Below are positions 23,301-33,300 of a stretch of 64,000 bases of DNA, in pieces; the stretch's first letter is position 1, and every line of letters begins with the position of its first letter. Under the pieces are notes generated by a model. It did not search any database. It was not told the DNA's origin and saw nothing but the letters and a program-made list of their open reading frames with translations. This stretch comes from Thunnus maccoyii (Eukaryota; Chordata; Actinopteri; Scombriformes; Scombridae): the NCBI RefSeq assembly GCF_910596095.1, contig NC_056548.1, positions 8,209,151-8,273,150 of the forward strand, given 5' to 3'. Made by a program: the position numbers and the translations under genes.

Positions 23301-26300
23301 CAGAAGTGGATGATGGTGGCAGCCAGCAGGACCCCGAGACTCTGCAGCAGGTCTCCCACCACGTGGATGAAGGCGGCCTTCACGCTGGCGTTGCCGTGGC
23401 TGTGAGCGTGGCTATGAGTGTGGCTGCGCTCCTGACGTTCTTTGTCCATCTGCGGCCGGCTGCTGGGAAACCCGTGGCTGTGGCCGTGTGAGGCGCCGGA
23501 CTGATGGAGGATCAGGACCATCCTAAATAAAACATAAGTCCAAACTATTTTTAGAAGAGCCAAAGCTAAAATAATCCTGACAAACACGGGTAGCGAGCTC
23601 ATCATACTCACAGGACGTTGACCCCCACAGCACAGCCCGAGGTTATGAGCATGATCTGACTGTCGATGTCGTAGTCTCCATCCATGATCCTCTGTATGGC
23701 TGATAAGACCAGAACTGCCGTCACAGCCCAGATAGACACAACTGACAGCAGCATACCCAGAATCTCTGTTTAAAACAGAGTCAAGAGAGTCACAAAGTAA
23801 TTTATATAAAAAATACAGTAACAGAACTGATGAACTAGATTCATAATACACTCGTGTAGAAGCAGAGATTACAGTCAAGTTGAAAATGTGGAAAATAGGA
23901 AACACATTTAAAGAAAAGCAGGCTAAAATAATTAAACACAAATACATACAGTACATATTTATAGTTAGTGTATAAAAAGAAAAAACACTTATATAAATAT
24001 AAATTTTAGTGAGCAATTTATAGTAGTTTAGGGTTCCTGACAGTAAAATCAAAGTTGCCTTTGATGCTGATTATAAACTGAGGGACAGTAAGACGAGCTT
24101 TCACTCTTACAGAGATCCACAACAGAAGATTCTGAATTGCAAGAAGAAAAGAAATCACGTGTACTTTCACAAAATCCTATTGTCACACCACAAACAAATG
24201 CACTAGAGTCTGCTTGGAACTAGACTGAACCTCACTTTGGTCTCAGTTTGGTCATTTGGTTCGATCGACAGCTTTCAAATCGGCTTAAATGAACCAAACA
24301 GTTAAACAGAGAGTTTGTTTGAACCAAAACAAAACAGGCTCCAGTAAAGCTCAGGGCAAATGTTGAGAAAAATCCTAGAATCTATCAACAAACAAAAATG
24401 AATCTGCTGTGAGGAGATGAAAAAAGAAAAATTGGAAAGAATGTAAAACAAAACTTTTTTGGGTAGACCGGTCACGGACCAGACCTGTAACCACTGTTGT
24501 CCATGAGTGAGTGATGAAGTTATACCATTGGTTGGCCGTCACCAGTGTTGGAGTTTCCTCATTGGTTGAAATAAATTGTCGCAAGATGATGGAAGCAGAG
24601 GACAGCAGCGACGCAGAGTGACTGTGTTTCCTGCTTCAAGCTGTGATGCTCTCAGCTCTGGTGTTAAATACAGCGAAGTCGGCTAAACTCCTGTTTTAAC
24701 AGACACGTACCAGCATCTCTACCGTCTCCTCCTCCACCGTCCAGTGTGATCGACTCTCCGGCTGGCAGCAGCCGGCAGGAGAGACGCTCCGTGATGCGTC
24801 TGGATTTCATAACTGAACTAATCCCAGGATGCAAGCTTTTTATTTCTCTGACATTTTCACATCAAAAACCATGAACAGCATTAAAAGTCTTGCAGGTAAA
24901 ACATGCGACTCATGTAGCTGTTAAATCAGTTTAGTGTGGGGCCGCTGCTCTGCAGGTGTGCTTGATTTGATTCTAACTGCAGTAACCAGGCGGAGATAAG
25001 CCTCCTGAATTTGCACCCAAAATGCTGTTTCCACCGTAGCCTCCATGATCATCGACAGGGAAAAAGGCAGAAAAAAGGTGCATAGGAGGGAGAGATAGTT
25101 AAAGCCCAAGATCAAGACATCCAAAGACTGAAACCGATGAAAGAGCAGGGGGAGTTTAACAGATAATTAGAATAGTTATAATTAGAATTAAAATTAGTTC
25201 TCTTTCAAATCAAACATCCCAAGATATGAGTGGAAAATATTGTTCTTGCAACTGCATTTATAACCTTTTTTTGACTCAAAAATTGCAGATGAACATTAAA
25301 TATCCAGGAATTCACATTATAGACACTACCACTGACTATCCCTGTAACAAACTGGCCGCAGTTTCACACATTGACCATACAGGGTCCAGCTGTATACGAG
25401 GTTTTGACCTTGTCTTGTTTAGATTAACATGTCAGTACAAACAACGTGGAGGCACTAGTGATACCTCAGCGTTCGTTGCTATATATATAAATGATATATG
25501 CAACATATTTTTCGAGTTATTTTCATCTCACCTGCTCGATGCCATCCGAATGTCATGGTCTGCGTGCGAGGCCTGGATGAGATCCACAGAGAGAAGATGC
25601 TGATCATGATGCTGCCAAAATCAGTCAGAAGATGCGCCGCGTCTGTCATGATGGCCAGACTGCGAGCAGCGTATCCACCTGCACAGAAGACAAATCCCTG
25701 AAGACTGGCAGAAGAAACAGGTGTGTGTGCCACGTTACGACAGAACTGGAGACATTAGTTGCAGTCAGATTATTTGTAATTAATAAAGCAAGTTTGTTTA
25801 GCCCACTTCAAACAATTAGGCAGCGTCAAAGTGATTAACAGGGAATTTAAACCTTAAAAGCAAAAGATTCTCCTTTTAAAAAAAGCTTATTTCATCCAGT
25901 TTTTGCCTTTACTTGACCACAGGGATGTACTGTACATGCATGCATCGTCTTCTATCATGACGCCTTTATTCTAACACTTTTTAAATTGTATTTAAATGTA
26001 TTTTTACACTGCCTTGTGTTGCTTTTATATCCTGTCTTGATGTCTTTTATGCTCTATGTGAAGCCCTTTGAATTGCCTTGTTGTTGAAATGTGCTGCCTT
26101 ACAGAGCAGATTACAAACAGTTTAGAGCTCAGACATCATTGTTCTTTGTGTACTTGGTTCAGGTGGTCACTGTCACACACTTAAAAGCCATATTTGTGTT
26201 ACAACCATCTTAACTCTGTGAATTTATTCCACAAAACATGTGAACAGCTCTTTATTCCCCTGACTCATTTTCTCAAAGTGCACTGAACTAATTCAAATAC

Positions 26301-28142
26301 ATTTCTTTTAAGCATGTTCTGCAATTAGATTTAAAGTTTTTTAGATTATATTTGGCTGCAGATATTTTGGGGTATTTTAAAATCTAGATGTGTCAGCCTT
26401 GTTGTCGTTATTGTTAGATTAGTCTTATATATTTTTATGGTTTCAGACAGCTCTTGGGTTGCTTTAAAGGTGCAACAAATGACATTTAGCCTCACCGGAT
26501 GTCAGCAAACAACTATTTGCTATGTAAAGATGTAGTGAAGTAATGGCGACTTGAGACAGAGAATGAAGTCATAATCCCTCTGTGTGTGTTGTAATCCGAG
26601 CCCCTTGTTCTTTGTTTTGGTAGCCGGTCCGGCCGCGTGTGCAGGTTAGCGCGTGTGAGTCCCCCCGTGTCCGCCGCATCCGTTTCCAAGATGGCAGCCA
26701 CGTCACAAACTTTCTCAAATTACAGCCAAACGGTACACAAATGTACACTAAAAACATTTGAGGCGAGAAATTTGATTGTCGATTCATTGAAATAGGATTT
26801 TGATTGTATTAGAAACCTTACGACTTTATAAGTACATTACTGTTTGATTTTGTTGCATATTTCGTGTTATTTCTTGTTGATATCGCTGCCTCTCTTGGCC
26901 AGGACACTGACAAATACTGATAAAATACTCACTGTTAAATAAAGGTTAAATAAATGTTTAAATAGTGAGGATATAACCTGAATATTTGTCACTAATTGGT
27001 GTTAATTATGACACCTGAGTATATAAGTAAAAGTAGCAATGATACAGTATAAAATAATAAGTCCTGCATTCAAAGTTTTACAATAAGAAGTACAAATGTA
27101 TTATCAGCTAAATGTACTTTAAGTATCAAAAGCAAAAGTGCCCATTATGCAAAATGGTGTCTTTATGACACCATTTTGAATAATGGGCACTTTATGACTG
27201 ATTCAACATGTATGAAGCGTTTTTCAAAGGTTTCATCACAGTGAAGCTAATTTTACCAACAGTATGTTATTATTATTATATTATGATGTTATTTTAAAGG
27301 TTTTTTGGTACTCTCGTCTATAGAAATGATGAAATCTTATAAGTTAATCATGTGTTTTGTATGAAAAAGCTGAATCTGCAAAGTAACTATAGCTGACAGA
27401 TCAATGCAGTGGAGTAAAAAGTGCAACAATTCCCTCTGAAATGCAGAGAAGTAGATACACGAATAAGCAGAAAATACCTATAAATTGAGTAAATGTACTA
27501 AATTCCACCACTGACTTGTACTACAACACATTACAAACATCAACCAGGATCACTTTTCATCGCCTACCTGCCCAAAGAATTCACATTTACAATTTAAGAC
27601 ATAATAAATAATTATGGGACAATTCAGGAAACACCTTTAAACTGTCTGATCATAAAGTTAAGACACATTTGAGCACCGTGGCAGGTGAAACTCGTTTTGA
27701 CCTTTCTTCTTACCAATCACCTCTCCGGTCATGAAGACGAGGCTGATGGCGCAGGCGATGACGAGCTTCCTCCTGGCCAAACGCCTCTCGTCACCTTCAG
27801 CCTTCGACATCACGTCCGTTTCATGGCAGAGACGCTCCTGCTGCCACAGGCCGTCCACGCTGGAGGCATCTTCACTGACCTCTGAGTCTGAATATCTTTC
27901 CTCTGGAGAGCTTAACCTAAGACAGAAAACACAATCTTGAGAAAACTGTGATGTATTCTCTCTCAAGAAATGCACAATTGAGATCATTTTAGGGGATTTA
28001 AATATCTATATCAATACATAAAAACCATCTGTAGTGAATTTGAGCTTTATGAGAAGATAAAAAAGATGAAGACATACCATCCAAGATGCTCCAAATGACT
28101 CTCAATCAGATGTTGTTTCTCTGAATCAGTTGATAACTCCAT
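20391..28142 (-). CDS. slc30a2/slc30a3: Vesicular zinc transporter of the ZnT2/ZnT3 clade
   Basis: Exons in transcript order: 28142-28078, 27916-27714, 25678-25532, 23765-23612, 23522-23300, 22218-22113, 22000-21866, 20533-20391. They give 391 residues with consistent phases. These proteins move zinc from cytosol into vesicles in exchange for protons. The HxxxD zinc-site pairs are intact in TM2 (AAHLLTD) and TM5 (FIHVVGD). A histidine-rich cytosolic loop (HGHSHG, then [10 protein letters not shown]) and the C-terminal cytosolic domain are present. The N-terminal HHCH motif of ZnT2/ZnT3 is reduced to LCHETD. Opening residues EKQHLIES recall ZnT2, but [19 protein letters not shown] and DVFRILLEG look closer to ZnT3, as does the neighbour dnajc5g. 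The choice between paralogues is open; the family is certain. Confidence 0.92.
20690..20937 (+). repeat. LINE-type 3' tail (L2-like), degraded
   Basis: The end reads gcactttgaattgccttg, then gaaatgtgct, then a cttgcctttg tail, a typical fish LINE 3' end. A second copy of the same wording lies at 25950-26112. It sits in a zinc transporter intron. Confidence 0.5.
20938..21289. repeat. ATTAATCGATTA / CTGCAAC family repeat, copy 3
   Basis: This near full-length copy runs from agagctgcaacgattagtc to gttacttgcagcag, with the shared internal order caaatgtgaggattt, tatgacagtacgctgaatatc, tttgaagacgtcaccat and gcagattaatcaat. It directly abuts the LINE-like tail on its left. Confidence 0.75.
23008..23030. 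repeat. Poly(A) run
   Basis: An uninterrupted A tract of about 20 bases in a zinc transporter intron. It may be the tail of an old retroposed sequence, but I cannot recognise a body. Confidence 0.6.
24711..24810 (-). other. Possible alternative first exon of the zinc transporter
   Basis: On the minus strand an ATG at 24810 opens 33 codons (starting [15 protein letters not shown]) that end at a good donor (GCTG|GTACGT) in phase 1, exactly the phase needed to join the exon starting at 23765. The stretch 24600-24815 is GC-richer than the intron around it. If used, the product would lack TM1-TM2 and their zinc-site residues. No transcript evidence is available, and chance phase agreement is one in three. 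Confidence 0.25.
25950..26112 (+). repeat. LINE-type 3' tail, second copy
   Basis: It shares cactgccttgtgttgctttta, ctttgaattgccttgttg and gaaatgtgct with the copy at 20.7-20.9 kb. It is non-coding and lies in an intron of the zinc transporter. Confidence 0.5.
26464..26800. repeat. GC-rich interspersed repeat, class unknown
   Basis: A GC-rich block with aggttagcgcgtgtgagtcc and tttccaagatggc sits alone in an AT-rich intron. The wording is familiar from dispersed fish repeats, so I treat the small frames here as repeat-derived. I cannot name the family. Confidence 0.4.
27012..27513. mobile_element. CAGTGGTGG-type MITE in reverse orientation, copy 2
   Basis: It ends attccaccactg (27502-27513), the reverse of the left end at 16933, and carries the same tactttaagtatc / gtaaatgtact wording. 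It contains the near-perfect hairpin at 27137-27192. Confidence 0.6.
27137..27192. repeat. Near-perfect hairpin
   Basis: Arms of about 25 bp pair across a short TTTA loop: AAGTGCCCATTAT and AAAATGGTGTC on the left, GACACCATTTT and ATAATGGGCACTT on the right. It lies inside the MITE at 27012-27513. Confidence 0.8.
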
Positions 28143-28371
28143 AAATCCACCTTAGGAACTCCCTCGTTTTAAAGTTTAACTGGTGGCAAAGTGAAGCTCA
28201 ACAACTTGTCACCTACTGCAACACACGTGTTATCTGTCAGGGGTGGAGCACAACGGCAGCCAATGGCAGCGGGTCACTGAGCTCACAGGTGTAAGCGGAG
28301 AGGTGCTGGTCACTCTTAGCAAACAGTTACAAATACAAGACGACTTCAGGACGTTATGAATATCACCCGAG

Positions 28372-30384
28372 TTTATTTGATCAGACAAAAACACATTTTA
28401 CAGAGACAAATAGTTTGGAAACATGTAAAAGTTTGAAAGAATGAAAAAAAACAAACCCCAGGAATGTTGAGATGATGAAACATGAATATATAGTTTTTCC
28501 TTTTTCATCTTTGATCAAAACATTCAAAAAAACTAAAATAAAAAAATAATAACAAAAGACTTTATTCCAGTTAAATGTATTCAGGCACATTTGTCGCTGG
28601 CAAAACAGTCGTTTACAAAACCAAGACTTCGATACATAAGACTGTCACTCCTCCTGCTGTCTTGGAATAAAAGTACAGATCAAATTGTAAAAATGAGGCA
28701 TAAAACCGACATTTCTACACACAGCATGAAGAAAAATATAACATGAAGGTTTACATCATTTAAGGCTTTTTAATCTTAATACACACTAATGTGTCATAAA
28801 ACTTCCAATCAAAAATATATCTCTGAAATTTACATTAAAAAAACATGATTCTTCTCTTTAGCATCAGTTCATTGTACCTACAATAAAACATCTCAAACAC
28901 CACAGAGAAAAACATCTGGATCATCTGGATATCATCAAAAATACATCAACAAATCAAAAAGGTTTTTTTTGTTGTCGAGCTTTTTACTGTTTTACTGTTT
29001 CATTTTAGTGTAAAGTGTAAGAAGAAAGCTTTTCAGAGAATATCAGAGTCTTATCAGTGCCTCTGAAATTATTTAACCCCTCGTGTTTTTTTCTTGAGGT
29101 CACCTTATGAGCAGGTACAGTGCAGCTGGCCAAATATGCATAATAGAAACACTTCCTATCAATTTAAATACTGCATACTGTATATTTGAGCTTTTATCGA
29201 TTAATTGAACAATTAGCAACCAATTTTTTATGTTGTTCACTGATTTTGTGAATGAAAATGTGAATATTTGCTGTTTTTCTGATACAATAAACTGAATCAC
29301 GGTTGCAACTAAGGATCTTTTTCATCATGGATTCATCTGCTTATTATTTTATCAATAAAACAGACAAGAAAATGTGAAAAATGTGAGAAATTTCCATCGT
29401 CATTAAATTGCTTGTTTTGTCCGACCAACAGTGCAAAAGATATTTAAATAACTACAATATAAGCAGCATATTGTCGCATTTGAGTGGTTTAAACAATTAA
29501 ACGTTTGGCGTTAATGCTTGAAAAATGACAAACGATTTAATTATCAAAAAAAGTTGCAGATTAACTTGTTGTTGGACAAAACAAGCAATTTCTAAGACGT
29601 CATCTTGAGTTTAGAGAACATCTGATGGGCGTTTTTCTGACATCTTACAGATTAACTGAGAGAACATTCGGCAGATTAATTAATAACGAAGGTACTTGTG
29701 TGATTTTGCTAGAAATCTATGGGAGTGCAGCCTGTCTGTACATTTCATGGAAGCCCTTATCTTGTTTCTATAATATGTATTTATTTACATTATGACTGAA
29801 TACATCTTAAGTGTCTGAGTGGTTGGCCTCTAACAATCTGAAGAACCTGAATCAGCATTTTATGTTGCATTAAAAAAAAAAAAACAACAACAAAAAAAAC
29901 ATTAAATTGGACTCAAGATTCATCTTCAGTCACATCAGACCATTGTGGCAGCTTTAGGATTTCTAACATGAATTTGACAGTTTAAAGTGCAACATGAAAA
30001 AACGAATCCTCCAGAGCTCATTTGATCTGCACGGCTTTGTCACTGCAGTCCAGATACTGCCCAGTATTCAAAAATAAAAATTTTTTTTAAAGAAATAAAT
30101 ACATGATTGGATCAAAGACAAACCCGTTGGCACTTTAAAAACAAAACAAAACAAAACAAAAAAACTATGGCACAATCAAGTCGCTCATGTAAACAAAACC
30201 CCCTCTGAGATGAATGTGTTCCTGCGTGTCAGCCACAGTCTTCTGAGGAAAACAAAACAACCACATTCAAACAGAAACTGCATTTATACTCATCATCAGG
30301 CAGTTTGTAAATGATCAACACGACCGCTGATGACGCGGTTTTATGACGCAGTCCAGAACCTGAAGCCGTCGCGCTCGCTCCTCT
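28372..30384 (-). terminator. dnajc5g 3' UTR and downstream region
   Basis: About 2 kb follows the dnajc5g stop on the minus strand. Minus-strand AATAAA signals read as TTTATT at 28561-28566 and 28372-28377. Cysteine-string protein genes commonly have long 3' UTRs, so a message reaching 28.37 kb is plausible. The region also holds degraded ATTAATCGATTA-family copies (29190-29690) and an AAAAC microsatellite near 30137-30163. Only about 230 bp separates 28.37 kb from the zinc transporter start codon. Confidence 0.45.
29185..29695. repeat. ATTAATCGATTA family, two or more merged copies
   Basis: The family wording appears in rearranged order (ttatcgattaattgaac, cggttgcaactaagg, gcagattaacttg, gcagattaattaataacg). 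It is best read as overlapping or nested old copies in the dnajc5g 3' region. Confidence 0.55.
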
Positions 30385-33300
30385 TCATTTCTCTGGCAGC
30401 GGGACAACTGCGGGCCCCGAGGTGCCGTTGGTGGCGTGAGGCTGAATCATGATCGGTACGCTCTCACCTGCGGCGGGTAACAGAGGCAGGTGTGAAAACT
30501 TTATTGACAGCTACAATTTCTACACTTTCTCAGCAAAAGCAGCAAAACAGCTGGGAGCCTCACACAAACACAGAGCCATCTACTCATAATGCAGCAAAGT
30601 TAAATATTGTTCATTTTATCTCCATTTATTACTTAATGTATCTGTCACAGTATCATGTGTCTATATAAACACACACAACTACATCTGTCACTAGTCTAGT
30701 TATAGTCACATGAAAGCTGTATTCATCACAATCCTTCACCTGATGATGTCAGAACATACTGTATATAATATATACAGTATATATAACTGTTTATAATTAA
30801 ATTAAATTAAATGGACCAATAGAAAACTCAACTTTACACTGTTTCTAAATGATATGATGATATATTACAACTCTTCAGTTAAGCTGCAAAATAAAAACAG
30901 CAGCAAACCTATAAAATTATTTATTGAATTATTTGAATGTAAATTGTATTTATTTTTAATTCATGTTTTTTCTTCCTCCTCAAATGTTTGTCATAATTTC
31001 ATTCCCTCTTTTTTGTTCTTATACTTGTTTATATGTTGTTGTGTTTTGAATTTGATTGTTTTCAATAAAGTAAAAATTTGCACAAAAAAAAAACCTCATG
31101 TTAGTCAGAATACCTCCACTATTCACTCTCCTTACTAGATGAAACTGTGAACCATAGATGAGAAATATTGGATTATTAAATTGTGTCGAAAGGTGTGTTT
31201 CAGTCAGGTTTGTAAAAACTGAATTCATCCTCTCAAACAAGAAATTGAGAAGTTTCTTCAATTAAGACATTTTATAGATTCTCAGTTGAAGGAGGGCAAC
31301 GGAAACACATAAATACTTATTATTAATGCTAAAACCTAAATGGCAAAATTCAGAATTTAACTCCAGATTCCAGACAAGTCGGGCTTCTTCTTCAGTCTTT
31401 AAAGTCAGTATTATGGGAAGCTGATCTTAATTAGTGGTTTAGTGCATTACAGTGGCCTGAAATACCTGAGAGGGTCGTCCCTGGATGCACCTTTATTGAT
31501 GAGCACAAATCAAAATCTCACTTTTTTTTTCACAGAATATATTTTGTACCTCCAGAAATTATTTCCAAATACTTCAAATCTTTGTTACAAAAATGGAACA
31601 AAGTCTTACTAAGATGTTTTCATTTATCTGTTTGGTTATTGTGACCTTATCCAACAACACTGGAGAGACATTAATACTCAAGATGTTATTGGAAAACAGT
31701 TTCCATTTGAGTCTGTATCTGTTTATTTTTACCAAAGATTACACTTTTGATACATTTATTTGTTTGTTAACCTTTTTTTTTTTATGTTTAGCTAAGAAAT
31801 CCCCTCCATTGATACGTGGATGACACAGATTGCTGCCCTCATGAAATTGAAGAAGCTGATTTATGATTCAAATCAGACGTTCAGGAGGATCTGGGAAACA
31901 TTACGTTTAATTTTTCAGAGACTCTCAATCAATCTCGTTCATCTCTGAACTGTTTTGTTGTTGTTGTTGTGCAGCACCTTTGGGTCGGTTGGGTGTTTGT
32001 CCTGTTCAGCATCCCATTCTTTATATTTATTATATTTGTATGAAACATTAAAACCAGGTAGACTAAAGTAAAATTGGAAATAAAGAAGACTATATTTTTC
32101 TTTTTGCTGCTAAACCAGTAAATACTGCATAAGGTGCAGGACTTACATGGTGAACAAATCATTCCTACAAGACAGATTAATGCTGTAAAGAAACATTTCA
32201 GACGAGGACGAGTACATAAACATACGCTCAAGCAGTTCTCAACACCTGACATCATGTTACAGGTTATAAAGCACAGTAGAGCAGGAGAATGGAGCAAAAA
32301 AATGGAGCAAAAATTTAAAAAACAAAATAATTGCTACAGACGGTGAACAAGCAGCACAAAAAAAGCCGGCCTTAAATAAATACCTTTTGCAACTGGTGGT
32401 TCTCTAAGTATTTGGCTTGGAGGCCTTTAACCTCTTAAACTCCACCAGGACGCCGGCGTCCTCAGCCGACTTTACTGTCTTTCAGAGCCTGTAGCGGACT
32501 AGAGTGAAGATTCTGGTATCATATGAAACTAAGTGATCTAAGGCATCTACTGGTACCAATCATGTCATGCTAGCTTGTCGGGAAGGGGGCTAAATAACGC
32601 TCCAAAGTTGGGCTAAATTTTGGTGAGGGAAAAACTGGCATGGCCATTTTCAAAGGGGTCCCTTGACCTCTCACCTCAAGATATCTGAATGAAAATGGTT
32701 TCTACGGTTACCGACAAGTCTCCCCTTTACAGACACGCCTACTTTATGCTAATCCCATGCAGTTTGAGGCAAAAACCATGCAGTTTTTTGAATGCAGTAT
32801 AAATGTGTTATTTTCGCCTATTCTAAAAATGGTGTATTTGAATATTTCTGCAGACTGGGATCCCAAAACAGTGTTGGAATTGCATAAATTGGGTCTGACT
32901 GGAAAGCTGAGACTCTTGTGGATTCAATGAGCCCAATTGTATTCATGTGTGATGATGTTAGTCTCCATAGTAGCTATTTCATTGTAGTGAGACCATTTTT
33001 TGAAACTTGACCTCACTGTATAAAATGTTATTGTGACCTCTAGGATGAGACTTTATAACCAACTAGAGACTGAAGGCATTCAGAGGATTTATGGCTTTTT
33101 CTGGGCAATTTCCAGAACAGAAGTGCTCGCCATCCAAGTGCCGGAAAAAAAAAATTCAATTCTTACAGAAATCTCCAAATGTCAAAACTTTTTGATACCA
33201 AATAATAACATGAATTTTTCTACGGTGTTCTTCAAGGTCCCTGTGTCTTACTGTGGTATTTTAGAGGGATTTTTACCATTTTTATCATTTCTCAAGTGGT

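Noticed and set aside
23225-24052. A 275-codon minus-strand frame
   Set aside because: It fuses intron with two zinc transporter exons, one read in a wrong frame. True exons are 23612-23765 and 23300-23522.
26513-26787. Arg-rich minus-strand frames in a GC-rich block
   Set aside because: The block looks like a dispersed repeat, with no splice context and no conservation signal I can see.
28143-28371. Searched for metal response elements (TGCRCNC) upstream of the zinc transporter
   Set aside because: No clear match in the 230 bp above the start codon, so MTF-1 control is not claimed.
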